Origin: Sulfitobacter mediterraneus
GTDB lineage: Bacteria > Pseudomonadota > Alphaproteobacteria > Rhodobacterales > Rhodobacteraceae
Direction of reading: 5' to 3'
Assembly (NCBI RefSeq): GCF_003054325.1
Contig: NZ_QBKU01000014.1
Span: forward strand, 1 to 64,000
DNA: 64,000 nucleotides
The translations under genes and the position numbers were made by a program. This document shows positions 1-8,442 of the stretch, piece after piece. Position 1 is the first letter of the stretch. Each line of letters begins with the position of its first letter. Under the pieces are notes generated by a model. The model did not search any database. It was not told the origin of the DNA and worked only from the letters and a program-made list of their open reading frames with translations.

Positions 1-1
1 C

Positions 2-811
2 CCCTATTATCCCCAGCATATCGGCAAGGCGGAGCTGGCCGGTGCCAAAGTCACCATCGCTCCCTTGGATGCCGCGAACGGGTTTTCCATCATTCGCGCC
101 TTGTTAGAGCCACATATCAACGCCGCGACCAAGGTGATTGCCCTGATCAACCCCTGCAATCCGACGGGCCGGGTCTATACCCGCGATGAATTGCAAATCA
201 TCGCTGATCTCGCGCAGGAACACGACCTGCTGGTTCTCTCCGATGAAGTCTACGAAGAGATCACCTATGACAACGCCGCGCATATTTCTATCGCTTCCCT
301 GCCCGGCATGAAGGAACGCACGATCTCCATGTTCGCCTTCACCAAAGCCTATGCCATGGATGGTTGGCGTTTGGGATATATCGCCGCAGATCAGTCTCTA
401 ATTGGGCCGATGATGAAAATCACGACCAACGAAGTGACCCATGTGAATACCTTTGTACAACACGGCGCCTTGGCGGCCCTGACCGGTGATCCCGCAGTCT
501 TGCAAGGCATGGTCGATCGCGATCGGGAACGCCGCGATTTGGTTGTCTCGCGGCTGAACCAGATGCCCGGCGTGACCTGTGCGCCGGTCGAGGGAACGAT
601 CTATGCTTTTCCTGACATATCCGCGACAGGCCTGACCGCGCAAGACTGCGCCGATATGCTCTTGGCGGCGACCGGTGTCGTGGTCGAGGCGGGCAGCTTT
701 TACGGTGATGCTGGCGAAGGGCATCTGCGGGTTTGTTTCGGCTGCGCGGACATGGATGTGCTGCGCGACGCAATGGACCGGATGCAAAGGTTCTTCAACG
801 ATTTGCAGTAA
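2..811 (+). CDS. PLP-dependent aminotransferase, class I/II (5' end outside window)
   Basis: Transfers an amino group between an amino acid and a 2-oxoacid using pyridoxal phosphate in the cytoplasm. The reading frame is open back to base 2, so the N-terminal part lies outside the window. About 269 residues are present. The visible segment has the fold-type I landmarks: NPCNPTGR, LSDEVYEE with the PLP-contacting Asp and Tyr, and FTKAYAMDGWRLGY carrying the Schiff-base lysine. Substrate specificity cannot be read from the sequence; aspartate/aromatic-type enzymes are closest in motif style. Its neighbour on the opposite strand is a kynureninase-like enzyme, and the two genes converge with 9 bases between their stop codons. 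An amino-acid catabolic role alongside the downstream oxoacid oxidoreductase is inference. Confidence 0.9.
   Translation, partial: PYYPQHIGKAELAGAKVTIAPLDAANGFSIIRALLEPHINAATKVIALINPCNPTGRVYTRDELQIIADLAQEHDLLVLSDEVYEEITYDNAAHISIASLPGMKERTISMFAFTKAYAMDGWRLGYIAADQSLIGPMMKITTNEVTHVNTFVQHGALAALTGDPAVLQGMVDRDRERRDLVVSRLNQMPGVTCAPVEGTIYAFPDISATGLTAQDCADMLLAATGVVVEAGSFYGDAGEGHLRVCFGCADMDVLRDAMDRMQRFFNDLQ
391..402 (+). repeat. Variant of dispersed 12-mer (TCAGTCTCTAAT)
   Basis: 11 of 12 match to TCAGTCTCTAAA, within the partial aminotransferase gene. Confidence 0.5.
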
Positions 812-813
812 GT

Positions 814-825
814 TCAGTCTCTAAA
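814..825 (+). repeat. Dispersed 12-mer TCAGTCTCTAAA, copy 1
   Basis: Exact copy that on the minus strand contains the TAG stop codon of the kynureninase-like gene. Confidence 0.65.
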
Positions 826-1948
826 CATATGCTTTGAGACTATCAAACAGACGATCCACGTGCTGGCCCCGGGTCACCGCGCCGGGTGATATGCGCAAAA
901 TCCGGCCTCGGCAATCGACATGCACATCCTCGCCCCGCAAGCCGTCCACCAATGCAACAGGATCAGTGGTTTCTGGCAGTTGCAACATCACCGACCCGCC
1001 CTTTGCCGCTTCGTCTTTGGGCGTCGCAAGCGGCAGCCCCATTTCCTCAGCGTTTTCCATAATGGCCTTGGTCAAACCGCGATTGTGCGCCAAAAGACCC
1101 CCCTGCCCCGCGTGCCATTTCAACGCGGGCACCGATCCCACACAGGCCAAAACCGAGGGCGTTCCATGTTCAAACCGCCGCGCATCGGGTGCATAGTCAA
1201 AAGCATCCAGATCCCATGAAAACGGATTGTCCTGCGAAAACCATCCGCGCAGCTCCGGCTTGACCGATTTCAGCAGATCCTCCCGCATCTGGATGATCCC
1301 CGCGCCGGGCGTGCCGCACAGCCATTTCAGGGTGGTGGACAACAAAATATCAACCGGATGATCATTCAGCGAAAACGGGATAATTCCGATCCCCTGAGTC
1401 AGATCCACGCCCACCAAGGAACCCATCTGCCGCCCATGCGCCAAAAGCGCGTCCAGATCACAGCGGTGCGACGAGGTCGAGGTCACAAAGGTCAAAAGCG
1501 CGAGCCCAACATCAGGCCCCCAGGCCGCAATCATATCTTCATCACGGACCCAAAAATCTCCCTGCCGCACAGGGACTGTCTCCAACGTAAATCCCAATCG
1601 GGCTTGCATCCCGTTCAACAGAAAGTGCAGCGACGGAAAACAATCGGCCGCGACCAAAACACGCTTGCCCCGCAAATGCTCTGTCGGCAGCCCGCCCAAC
1701 ACCGAAAACAGACCTGTCGTCACATTCTCCGCGCTGGTTAATGTGCCCTCCGGCGCATCAATCAGATCGCGCCACAGGTTAATAAACTCAGCCCGCGCCG
1801 ACAGGACATTTGGCCATTGCCCATCATCCAACGCACCCCAGGTATTTGAAAACGTGCTCAACGCTTCGGCCATCTCGGCGGCTTTGCCCGGATACTGGCC
1901 AATCGAATGGTAAAGGAAATAGGCCGGATCGCCCGATGTGTCTGTCAT
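821..1948 (-). CDS. Kynureninase-like / class V aminotransferase family protein
   Basis: A fold-type I PLP enzyme of 375 residues. The segment STTLKWLCGTPG contains the likely Schiff-base lysine, preceded by the VDLTQG stretch with the PLP-binding Asp. The overall plan (helix-rich N-terminus, GTPSVLA near residue 265, C-terminal small domain) resembles the kynureninase and cysteine desulfurase-like class V group. Kynureninase cleaves kynurenine to anthranilate and alanine, but family membership alone does not fix the substrate. The stop codon TAG sits inside the dispersed 12-mer described separately. It starts 9 bases after repA ends in the same direction, so read-through from repA is possible. 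Together with the cyclase-family (kynurenine formamidase-like) gene at 12780 it hints at tryptophan-type catabolism, which remains inference. Confidence 0.8.
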   Translation of the reverse strand: MTDTSGDPAYFLYHSIGQYPGKAAEMAEALSTFSNTWGALDDGQWPNVLSARAEFINLWRDLIDAPEGTLTSAENVTTGLFSVLGGLPTEHLRGKRVLVAADCFPSLHFLLNGMQARLGFTLETVPVRQGDFWVRDEDMIAAWGPDVGLALLTFVTSTSSHRCDLDALLAHGRQMGSLVGVDLTQGIGIIPFSLNDHPVDILLSTTLKWLCGTPGAGIIQMREDLLKSVKPELRGWFSQDNPFSWDLDAFDYAPDARRFEHGTPSVLACVGSVPALKWHAGQGGLLAHNRGLTKAIMENAEEMGLPLATPKDEAAKGGSVMLQLPETTDPVALVDGLRGEDVHVDCRGRILRISPGAVTRGQHVDRLFDSLKAYV

Positions 1949-1950
1949 GA

Positions 1951-1962
1951 TCAGTCTCTAAA
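1951..1962 (+). repeat. Dispersed 12-mer TCAGTCTCTAAA, copy 2
   Basis: Exact copy that on the minus strand contains the TAG stop codon of repA. Confidence 0.65.
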
Positions 1963-2959
1963 TAGGGTTATTTTCGGCAAACGTCTTGAAAAATGCCAGA
2001 TAGGCCTTGTCAGGATCCCGTGCCGGCGGTTTGCCCGCCGCCCAAGCCCGCCATTCACCCTCAACAAAGTAGATGTCATATCCGGGAAACCGCAACTTGG
2101 CCGTTTCATAGGTCTCTGTCCGCAAGGCCGCGCCCTTCGCATCCAACCAGTCGGGTCGCGGGCGCATGGCTTCGGCCTTGGCTGTTGCACGTTCCTTGCG
2201 ACCCACCGAGGAAAACTGCAATTCGCGCTCCACCTCGGCCTCGCCGCCCGCATCCTTGCGCCACCAACGCAATTCAATATGCGTGACCCGCCGCCCGGTT
2301 TTGATCGGATCCACCTCAACGATATAGTCACTCAGCGCCGAAACCTCCTCGACCGCGGGATCAATGGCCCGCAGTTTCAGGTTTGACCAAGACGTCAACT
2401 TGCCCTTGGGCACGCCTAGAACACCGCGCATATCTTCGAGGCTGAATTTTTCCGAGGACCGCCAGCGCAGATTGCCGCGTTTCTGCACCATCTCATAAAG
2501 CGTCAGCGCATATTTCGACGACAGCGCAAACATCACCTCGCGTTGCAGCCGCGCAAACACCGTGCTGTCCTTGATAATCCGGCGCAGCCGCTGCGGAATT
2601 TCGTATTCCAGCAATCCGTCCCGGCGGGTCGTCTCAACGTTCCCGCCCAAAAGCTGCACCCGTTCAATCGCCGGTTCGCCGTCCCGCATCACCTGCACTT
2701 TGACAATCGAAGCCATCAACCGCTCAATCGACCCACCAACCCGATCATTCGAATTATGCGACCCGCGCAGGTCAGATTTGGAGATCACATGGGTCACCGG
2801 TTTTTCAATTGCGTCCCAGGCATTCTCAAGCAATTGGTTGTAAATCCGGCGGTCGGCCAGTGTCAGCGGCGTGACCTCGACAAGGTCCACCAGCTCGCCA
2901 GGTTTGACCAGCGTTTGCGCATTTGGCCGCGCATCAACGGTTCGGTAAGCTTTGCTCAT
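1958..2959 (-). CDS. repA: Plasmid replication initiator, RepA (RPA) family
   Basis: Replication initiator of 333 residues, expected to bind iterons at the origin and recruit the host replisome. The sequence matches the RPA-type initiator family of Alphaproteobacteria: LTLADRRIYNQLLENAW near the start, followed by two winged-helix-like segments (for example SSKYALTLYEMVQKRG and SLEDMRGVLGVP) and an Arg/Lys-rich centre. In the Roseobacter group this is one of the recognised replicon types and is normally divergent from parAB, exactly as here. The start ATG at 2959 is followed upstream by an iteron-bearing intergenic region. Inverted GTAAG elements (CTTAC at 2970 and 2983) lie within 30 bases of the start and may allow autorepression. 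The TAG stop is embedded in TCAGTCTCTAAA read on the other strand. Confidence 0.9.
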   Translation of the reverse strand: MSKAYRTVDARPNAQTLVKPGELVDLVEVTPLTLADRRIYNQLLENAWDAIEKPVTHVISKSDLRGSHNSNDRVGGSIERLMASIVKVQVMRDGEPAIERVQLLGGNVETTRRDGLLEYEIPQRLRRIIKDSTVFARLQREVMFALSSKYALTLYEMVQKRGNLRWRSSEKFSLEDMRGVLGVPKGKLTSWSNLKLRAIDPAVEEVSALSDYIVEVDPIKTGRRVTHIELRWWRKDAGGEAEVERELQFSSVGRKERATAKAEAMRPRPDWLDAKGAALRTETYETAKLRFPGYDIYFVEGEWRAWAAGKPPARDPDKAYLAFFKTFAENNPI

Positions 2960-3576
2960 GCTTTATTGTCTTACCCAGTATTCTTACTTTTGTTGCTCGT
3001 TTCGCGTAAGCTATCATAGCGGCTCGGAGCGGTCTATCACCCAATTTGTAAGCTCTAACCGGCGCCGGTTCGCAGCCAATGATTCGCAAACCCCTGTTCT
3101 ATAGGGTTATCCTAGCATGTTCCCCGGCTCTCAGATCAGCCACCCAAAACGTAAGGTTTAGCCTCCAACCCATCCGTAAGGGGAATCGCCCCGATAGGTA
3201 AGGTTAACCCTCCCCAAAGGTTGGTCAAACCGCCCCGAAAGGTAAGCGTTAGACACTGATACGTCATAAAACTAAGGCCTTTCGATCCCCCGAACACAGA
3301 ACACTAAGAATCCTGAACCAAAAGGGTTTTTCAAATTTTGTTTAGAAGGGTAAGATCAGCATCAGATTGGTCCCAGGCGTTCCCTTAGCACGCTTGTCTT
3401 ACTTTTCGGGTGTTACAGCCCTGATGGACCCATACAGCGCTGACATTTTTCAAAATATTCAATGAAAACGGCCCCCATCCCGGATTTCCGACTTTTTGCC
3501 TGTTTTTCACGAATATTCGTACTTGAGCGGCCCCGAACAACAGTCCATGATTCTTTGAGCAAAAAATGAGGCCCCG
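2960..3576. other. repA-parA intergenic region, probable replication origin (oriV)
   Basis: A 617-base segment without a credible gene between divergent repA and parA. It contains a phased array of 22-base repeats (3151-3263), extra single GTAAG-type copies at 3006, 3048, 3347 (plus strand) and inverted copies near 2970, 2983 and 3397, and an AT-rich stretch around 3318-3346 that could melt. Position next to the initiator gene and repeats in phase with two helical turns are the classical plan of an iteron-controlled plasmid origin. No clear DnaA box was found by eye; TTATCCTAG at 3106 is only a weak resemblance. Confidence 0.75.
3151..3263 (+). repeat. 22-bp iteron array
   Basis: Repeat units begin at 3151, 3176, 3198, 3220 and 3242. 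The last four start exactly 22 bases apart; the first interval is 25. Units open with GTAAG or a close variant (GTTGG at 3220), continue with an A/T-rich core, and the middle three have a C-rich stretch followed by GATAG, AAAG or GAAAG. The last unit keeps GTAAG but is otherwise degenerate. Adjacent to the repA start, these are best read as RepA-binding iterons. Confidence 0.75.
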
Positions 3577-4779
3577 ATGCAGCAGCCCGTCCTTCCCCCC
3601 GTAACTCTCACCGAATTGGCGCATCTCAGTGATCGCGCGAGCACTGTTATAGAACGTCTGCGCGAACGTGTGTTTGCGCCGGGCGCTTCGAAATCGCTAG
3701 ATCTGCGGTTTAACGTCCGCCGCGCCGCCGAAATGGTGGGTCGTAGCGACAAGTTGATCCGCGACGCCGAGGCCGATGGCCGGTTGCCGCCGCCCGACAA
3801 AGATCCAGCCAACGGGCGGCGCAGCGGTTACAGTCTGGCGCAGGTCAATACCATGCGGGATGTGTTCGGCACCCTGCCCCATCGACAACCTGACGATCCT
3901 GCGATGGTTCTGGCGATCCAGAACTTCAAAGGTGGCGTCGGCAAATCAACGATGGTCTGCCATCTGGCGCAATATCTTGCACTCAAAGGTTATCGTGTCT
4001 GCGTGATTGATTGTGACAGCCAGGCCAGTACAACCTCAATGTTCGGTTTGAACCCCGACGTTGATGTGGATGAGGACGACGATACCCTCTATCCGTTTTT
4101 CCGCCATGGTGGCCCCTCCAGCCTGCATTATGCGCTGCGTGCCACCTATTGGCCGGGTATTGCGCTGATTCCTGCGAACCTTGGACTTTATGATGCGGAA
4201 TATGAATTTGCGGCCCGGATGGCGCGGGACAGTACATTTGTGCTCGACCGGTTGCGCAACGGAATCGAAAGCATCAAAGACAGTTTTGATGTGATCCTGC
4301 TCGATCCGCCCCCTGCTCTCGGCATGTTGTCACTTTCCGTGTTGCGGGCCGCCAATGCGCTGGTGATCCCTGCCCCGCCTAACAACATTGATTTTGGCTC
4401 AACTGCGCATTTCCTCAAAATGATGGGCGCCACCTTGGAAGAGCTGGCCCGTGCCGGCGGTGCGCGGGATTATTCTTTTGTTAAAATTCTAGCGACAAAG
4501 ATGAACGATGGGAAATCGGCGCATCAAGCCATCAAACGCATGATGGAAGCTGTATTTCCCATGGATATGATGAGCGCCGTTCTAAAAGATTCCGCCGAGA
4601 TCGACAATGCGGCGGCCAATCTTTCAACGGTGTATGAGCTAACCGGTCCGGGCGTGCGGACCGAAACGCATAAACGCTGCCGGGCTTATCTGGACGCGGT
4701 CAACGCCGAGATTGAGCTGTTGATCCGCAAAACCTGGCCCAGCCACCACAGCGCCCTGCGCAAGGAAGGTTTGCTATGA
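3577..4779 (+). CDS. parA: ParA-type partition ATPase
   Basis: Plasmid segregation ATPase of 400 residues. An N-terminal extension of about 110 residues carries a helix-turn-helix-like segment (RAAEMVGRSDKLIRDAEADG), as in large type Ia ParA proteins that also repress their own operon. The deviant Walker A motif KGGVGKST is at about residues 118-125, followed by IDCDSQAS (Walker A') and VILLDPPPALG (Walker B). The gene overlaps parB by four bases (ATGA), so the pair is translationally coupled. It is divergent from repA across the putative origin, which is the usual order in RepA-type Roseobacter plasmids. Confidence 0.95.
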   Translation: MQQPVLPPVTLTELAHLSDRASTVIERLRERVFAPGASKSLDLRFNVRRAAEMVGRSDKLIRDAEADGRLPPPDKDPANGRRSGYSLAQVNTMRDVFGTLPHRQPDDPAMVLAIQNFKGGVGKSTMVCHLAQYLALKGYRVCVIDCDSQASTTSMFGLNPDVDVDEDDDTLYPFFRHGGPSSLHYALRATYWPGIALIPANLGLYDAEYEFAARMARDSTFVLDRLRNGIESIKDSFDVILLDPPPALGMLSLSVLRAANALVIPAPPNNIDFGSTAHFLKMMGATLEELARAGGARDYSFVKILATKMNDGKSAHQAIKRMMEAVFPMDMMSAVLKDSAEIDNAAANLSTVYELTGPGVRTETHKRCRAYLDAVNAEIELLIRKTWPSHHSALRKEGLL

Positions 4780-5765
4780 GTAAGAAACATGATGCAATTT
4801 TTGATGATGTCCTAAGCGGGCTTGATAGCCCTGCCCCCTCCTCCGATCGTGGTGGTGCGCGGTTCCTCAAACGCTCCACGTCCATTGGTGAGCGGATGTC
4901 GGGCGAGATGCAGGAAAAGACCCTGTATCAGGTCGATCCTGCCCGTTGCCGTATGTGGGAACGTCACAACCGTGACTATGCCCTTCTGACCGAGGACAAT
5001 TGCCGCGATCTGATTGACGGGATCAAGGCGCAGGGCCAGCAGGAATTCCCCGCCATCGTGCGCCGCCTGTCAGGTGAGGAGCACGAATTTGAAGTGATCT
5101 GCGGTGCGCGGCGGCACTTTGCCGTCAGCTGGTTGCGGGCGCATAATTATCCGCAGTTCCGCTATCTGGTTGAAGTGCGCGACCTCACGGATGAAGAGGC
5201 ATTCCGTCTTGCCGATATCGAGAACAGAGACCGCGAAGACATCTCTGATTATGAACGCGCCGTCGATTATGCCGAGGCGATCCGCCTCTATTATGACGGT
5301 TCACAAAAGGCGATGGCCGAACGGCTGGAGGTCAGCCCGCCATGGCTTTCCCGCTACTTGGTGTTGGCCAAGATGCCCGAAGAGATCCTTGATGCTTTCG
5401 CAAGCAAACGCGACATCAAAGAGCGCCATGCGCGTGCGCTGAAACCACTGTTGAGCGCGCCGGATCAGGCCGCGGGCGTCATGGACGAGGCTATTCACAT
5501 CGCTGGAGTGCAGAAACGTGCGGCTAAAGGGCAGGGCGGTTATGTTGAAGCGGCGGATGTTTTCAAACGTCTGGTCGCGGCGGGAAACCCCAGGCCAAAA
5601 ACACCCAAAGCAAAGACCGGGACGTTATATCGCCGCTCAGCCGGGGAGCGGGGGATCATGGTCAAAAAGCGCGGCAAGCAATTCCAGATGGAGTTTGACG
5701 CGACGCTGTCGGATGCCTCGTTGCGGGGTGCGTTTGAGAATTTTCTGAAATCCCGAAAGGGCTGA
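4776..5765 (+). CDS. parB: ParB-type centromere-binding partition protein
   Basis: Partition protein of 329 residues that should bind parS and load around it. It has the ParB/Srx N-terminal box (GARRHFAVSWLRAH near residue 110), the ENRDREDISDYERA segment, and a helix-turn-helix around residues 165-200 (GSQKAMAERLEVSPPWLSRYL). The C-terminus after about residue 255 is Lys/Arg-rich and would serve dimerisation. The start overlaps the parA stop. Two matching TTGCCC/GGGCAA palindromes lie 1 and 152 bases after its stop and are good candidate parS sites. A G-rich hairpin with a T run follows at 5821. Confidence 0.95.
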   Translation: MSKKHDAIFDDVLSGLDSPAPSSDRGGARFLKRSTSIGERMSGEMQEKTLYQVDPARCRMWERHNRDYALLTEDNCRDLIDGIKAQGQQEFPAIVRRLSGEEHEFEVICGARRHFAVSWLRAHNYPQFRYLVEVRDLTDEEAFRLADIENRDREDISDYERAVDYAEAIRLYYDGSQKAMAERLEVSPPWLSRYLVLAKMPEEILDAFASKRDIKERHARALKPLLSAPDQAAGVMDEAIHIAGVQKRAAKGQGGYVEAADVFKRLVAAGNPRPKTPKAKTGTLYRRSAGERGIMVKKRGKQFQMEFDATLSDASLRGAFENFLKSRKG

Positions 5766-5766
5766 G

Positions 5767-5780
5767 TTGCCCAAGGGCAA
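5767..5780. promoter_or_regulatory. Candidate parS palindrome 1
   Basis: TTGCCC-AA-GGGCAA, starting one base after the parB stop codon. Same arms as the palindrome at 5918-5935. Proximity to parB and the repeat of the same inverted sequence suggest a ParB-binding centromere element; this is inference. Confidence 0.6.
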
Positions 5781-5783
5781 TTC

Positions 5784-5802
5784 ATAGAAAATAGTTTTCT
5801 AT
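5784..5802. repeat. AT-rich inverted repeat after parB
   Basis: ATAGAAAA-TAG-TTTTCTAT, a perfect 8-base inverted repeat between the two candidate parS palindromes. It could be a weak hairpin or part of a centromere-like region; nothing fixes its role. Confidence 0.45.
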
Positions 5803-5820
5803 CAGTGAGTTAGGCGTTTA

Positions 5821-5851
5821 GGGGGGAGGGTTGAAACCTTTCCCCTTTTTT
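5821..5851 (+). terminator. Probable terminator of parAB
   Basis: A G-rich run (GGGGGGAGGG) is followed by a complementary C-rich stretch (CCTTTCCCC) and then six T residues. The stem has some G-T wobble pairing. It lies between parB and the convergent ABC transporter genes. Confidence 0.6.
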
Positions 5852-5917
5852 GTGGCTTGGCCTGAGTGACAACAAGCGCAATCTGCATAACCATCTGAAA
5901 AAGCTTACAAAAGATAG

Positions 5918-5935
5918 AATTGCCCATGGGCAATT
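5918..5935. promoter_or_regulatory. Candidate parS palindrome 2
   Basis: AATTGCCCATGGGCAATT, a perfect 18-base palindrome. Its core arms TTGCCC/GGGCAA are identical to the palindrome at 5767. It overlaps the stop codon of the ABC ATPase gene on the minus strand, so it is constrained from both sides. Confidence 0.65.
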
Positions 5936-6728
5936 AGAACCAAGGTTGATGCGGGTCGGGCAGGGGGATCGCATCCAGCAATTCACGGGTATAATCAGCC
6001 TTAGGAGCGTCAAATAGCGCTGCGGTCTGAGAATCCTCGACGATTTCTCCGTGGTGCAAAACCAGGATGCGGTCACACAGCCTCCGGATGACAGATAGAT
6101 CATGACTGATGAACCCAAGTGTCAGCCCCAGCTCTTTCACCAGGTCTTCAAGCAGGTTCAAAACCTGAGCCTGTGACGAGACATCCAGCCCCGAAACGAT
6201 CTCATCGGCAAGGATGAAGTCTGGTCGCAATGCAATGGCGCGGGCAATACCTACTCTCTGCCGTTGGCCACCTGACAATTCATGCGGAAACCGTTCCGCA
6301 AACCTCCGTGGCAAACCAACCATATCCAACGCCTCCGCCGCCTTTGCGGCAGTGTCGTCGAACCCGTGCAGCCGCAGCGGCCCCGCGATGATCCCGCCCA
6401 CACGCCTACGGGGATTTAGTGATGACATAGGGTCTTGGAAGATCATCTGAAACCGTCTTCGCATGCCTCTTAGGTCGTCTTCAGACCTATGCGTGATATC
6501 ATGGCCATCAAACAGGATTTGCCCTGAATCGGGTTCCAGCAGGCGCAGCATCGCACGACCCAGTGTCGATTTTCCGGACCCAGATCCGCCAACGATGCCC
6601 AGTACCGCGCCTTTGGGCAGATCAAAACCAATCCCCTTAAGAACTTCGATACGTGGGGCGGCGCCAAAAAGCCGTTTGTGCACCATATCGGGAAAGGACA
6701 GACGCAGATCCTTGACCTGATACATCAT
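5934..6728 (-). CDS. Peptide/opine-type ABC transporter ATP-binding protein (DppF/OppF-like)
   Basis: Cytoplasmic ATPase of 264 residues that powers the importer encoded upstream. Walker A is GGSGSGKST (about residues 47-55), the signature is ELSGGQRQRVGIARA, and Walker B is FILADEIVSGLDV followed by the H-loop GFISHDLSVI. The family usually works as a heterodimer with a DppD-type partner, which is the next gene upstream. The two genes overlap by four bases (ATGA). It is the last gene of the leftward unit and its stop codon overlaps candidate parS 2. At 264 residues it lacks the longer C-terminal extension with the oligopeptide-family tail seen in many DppF proteins. Confidence 0.93.
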   Translation of the reverse strand: MMYQVKDLRLSFPDMVHKRLFGAAPRIEVLKGIGFDLPKGAVLGIVGGSGSGKSTLGRAMLRLLEPDSGQILFDGHDITHRSEDDLRGMRRRFQMIFQDPMSSLNPRRRVGGIIAGPLRLHGFDDTAAKAAEALDMVGLPRRFAERFPHELSGGQRQRVGIARAIALRPDFILADEIVSGLDVSSQAQVLNLLEDLVKELGLTLGFISHDLSVIRRLCDRILVLHHGEIVEDSQTAALFDAPKADYTRELLDAIPLPDPHQPWF

Positions 6729-7594
6729 AGACCTGCCCTCATGTCATGTTGCTGCACTTCGGTTTCGACATCTTCAATCACGGTTGCGGGCACCGGCTTT
6801 AGGCTTCCTGTCGGATTGGTATAGGTCGGTGTTGCGGCAAGGAGTGCGGCGGAATAGGGGTGAACGGGCCGCATAAAAAACCGCTGCATCCGAGCGTCTT
6901 CCACAACCTTGCCAGCATAGAGCACTGACAGCGTATCACAGACTTTGGACACGACACCCAAGTCATGGGTGACAAACAAAAGCGCGGTGCCGTGACGGGC
7001 CTGCATATCGGCGATCAGGCGCAAAATTTGTTTCTGAACCGTCACGTCGAGGGCCGTTGTCGGCTCGTCTGCGATGATCAGCTTCGGTTCGGCGGCGAAG
7101 GCGGAGGCAATCAGGATACGTTGCCGCATGCCGCCCGAAAGCTCGTGTGGATAGCTGCGCATAACGCGGGCAGGATCGGGGATGTGGACCTCTGCCAGAA
7201 GGTCCAGCGCCCGGTCCTCTGCCGCGTTTTTGTGCCAACCCAAAATATCCACCAGTCGTTTGGTGATCTGAGGCCCAATGCGCCGCGATGGATTGAGTGC
7301 GGTCAGCGGGTCTTGCGGGATCAACGCAGCGGTGGCGCCGATCCGTTTGCGCCGTTCCTGCAGGGGTAGGGTCAAAAGATCCACACCATCCAGCCAAATC
7401 TCGCCGGACCGGATGTGCAGGGCGCGGGGCAGGGTGCCCAGAACGGCTTTGCCTATCATCGACTTTCCGGCGCCGGATTCTCCGACCAAGCCATGCACCT
7501 GCCCGGCGGAGACATCCAAAGACACCGATCGCAGGATCGGCGCGCCATGTTTGAGTGTGACACAGAGATTGCGGATAGAGAGATACGGTTTCAT
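6725..7594 (-). CDS. Peptide/opine-type ABC transporter ATP-binding protein (DppD/OppD-like)
   Basis: Second ATPase subunit, 289 residues. Walker A is GESGAGKSM, with Met instead of the usual Thr/Ser after GKS. The signature is ELSGGMRQRILIA, Walker B is LIIADEPTTALDV and the H-loop is LFVTHDLGVV. The C-terminal part contains HPYSAALLAATP, typical of the oligopeptide ATPase C-terminal domain. The gene overlaps both neighbours by four bases, so all transporter subunits are translationally coupled. It should pair with the DppF-like subunit and the two permeases in the inner membrane. Confidence 0.93.
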   Translation of the reverse strand: MKPYLSIRNLCVTLKHGAPILRSVSLDVSAGQVHGLVGESGAGKSMIGKAVLGTLPRALHIRSGEIWLDGVDLLTLPLQERRKRIGATAALIPQDPLTALNPSRRIGPQITKRLVDILGWHKNAAEDRALDLLAEVHIPDPARVMRSYPHELSGGMRQRILIASAFAAEPKLIIADEPTTALDVTVQKQILRLIADMQARHGTALLFVTHDLGVVSKVCDTLSVLYAGKVVEDARMQRFFMRPVHPYSAALLAATPTYTNPTGSLKPVPATVIEDVETEVQQHDMRAGL

Positions 7595-8442
7595 CGCAGC
7601 ACCGGATCAAAGCGATCTTTGAGCCCTTCGCCCAGTTGGCTGAAGCTGAGGACCGTCAGGAAAAGTGTGATGAGCGGGAAAACCAGCACCCACCAAGCCT
7701 GATGGACCGATGTGCGTCCCTCGGAGATCATGCCGCCCCATGTCGGGCTGTCGGTTGAGATGGAGAGGTTCACAAAGCTGAGGATCGCCTCGACAATGAC
7801 CGCAATTCCCATTTCCAAGGTGAGCAATGCCACCATCGTTGGCAGGACGTTGGGCAATATTTCGGTGATCATTGTGCCAAATCTGCCGCGGCCAGCGACC
7901 TGTGCGGATGCGACATAATCCATCACACCCTGGCTCATGGCTTCGGCGCGGATAACACGGGCAAAGCGGGTCCAATCGATGACAACAATCGCGATGATGA
8001 TTGATATCAGCCCCGGCCCCAATACTGCGATCAGCAAAATGGCAAAAAGCACGGGTGGGAAGGCCATCCAGATATCGACAAAGCGACTGATGATCCGGTC
8101 CGGCCAGCCGCGATAATAACCCGCAATGAGGCCGAGCGTGCCACCAACAAGGCAGGTTAAGGTGCCGGCCACCAGCGCCACGATCAGAGCCAAACGTGCC
8201 CCGTAGACTATGCGCGACAGCACATCGCGGCCCAGGGAATCCGAGCCCAACAAATATCCCGCTTCTGCTTTGGCGTCCCAGAACGGCGGCAGGCGGGAGG
8301 TGAAGAGATCCTGCGCAAGCGGATCCTGCGGGGCGATAAGCGGCGCAAAGATCGCGGCCAATGCCAAAAGCGTTAACCAACCCCCTGATAGCCACAGCCG
8401 CAGCCCTATGGGCCGTTTAATGTCCCCTCGCGCGTCACGCAT
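7591..8442 (-). CDS. ABC transporter permease (DppC/OppC-like)
   Basis: Inner-membrane permease of 283 residues with about six hydrophobic segments: one near the N-terminus (LWLSGGWLTLLALAAIFAPL) followed by the extracytoplasmic DPLAQDL..LGSDSLGRDVLSR segment characteristic of DppC-type subunits. The EAA loop that contacts the ATPase is around DYVASAQVAGRGRFGTMI. It overlaps the DppB-like permease gene by 8 bases and the ATPase gene by four. It forms the translocation pore together with that partner. Confidence 0.93.
   Translation of the reverse strand: MRDARGDIKRPIGLRLWLSGGWLTLLALAAIFAPLIAPQDPLAQDLFTSRLPPFWDAKAEAGYLLGSDSLGRDVLSRIVYGARLALIVALVAGTLTCLVGGTLGLIAGYYRGWPDRIISRFVDIWMAFPPVLFAILLIAVLGPGLISIIIAIVVIDWTRFARVIRAEAMSQGVMDYVASAQVAGRGRFGTMITEILPNVLPTMVALLTLEMGIAVIVEAILSFVNLSISTDSPTWGGMISEGRTSVHQAWWVLVFPLITLFLTVLSFSQLGEGLKDRFDPVLR

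Noticed and set aside
3106..3114. DnaA box in the putative origin
   Set aside because: TTATCCTAG matches the consensus TTATCCACA only partly and is a single copy.
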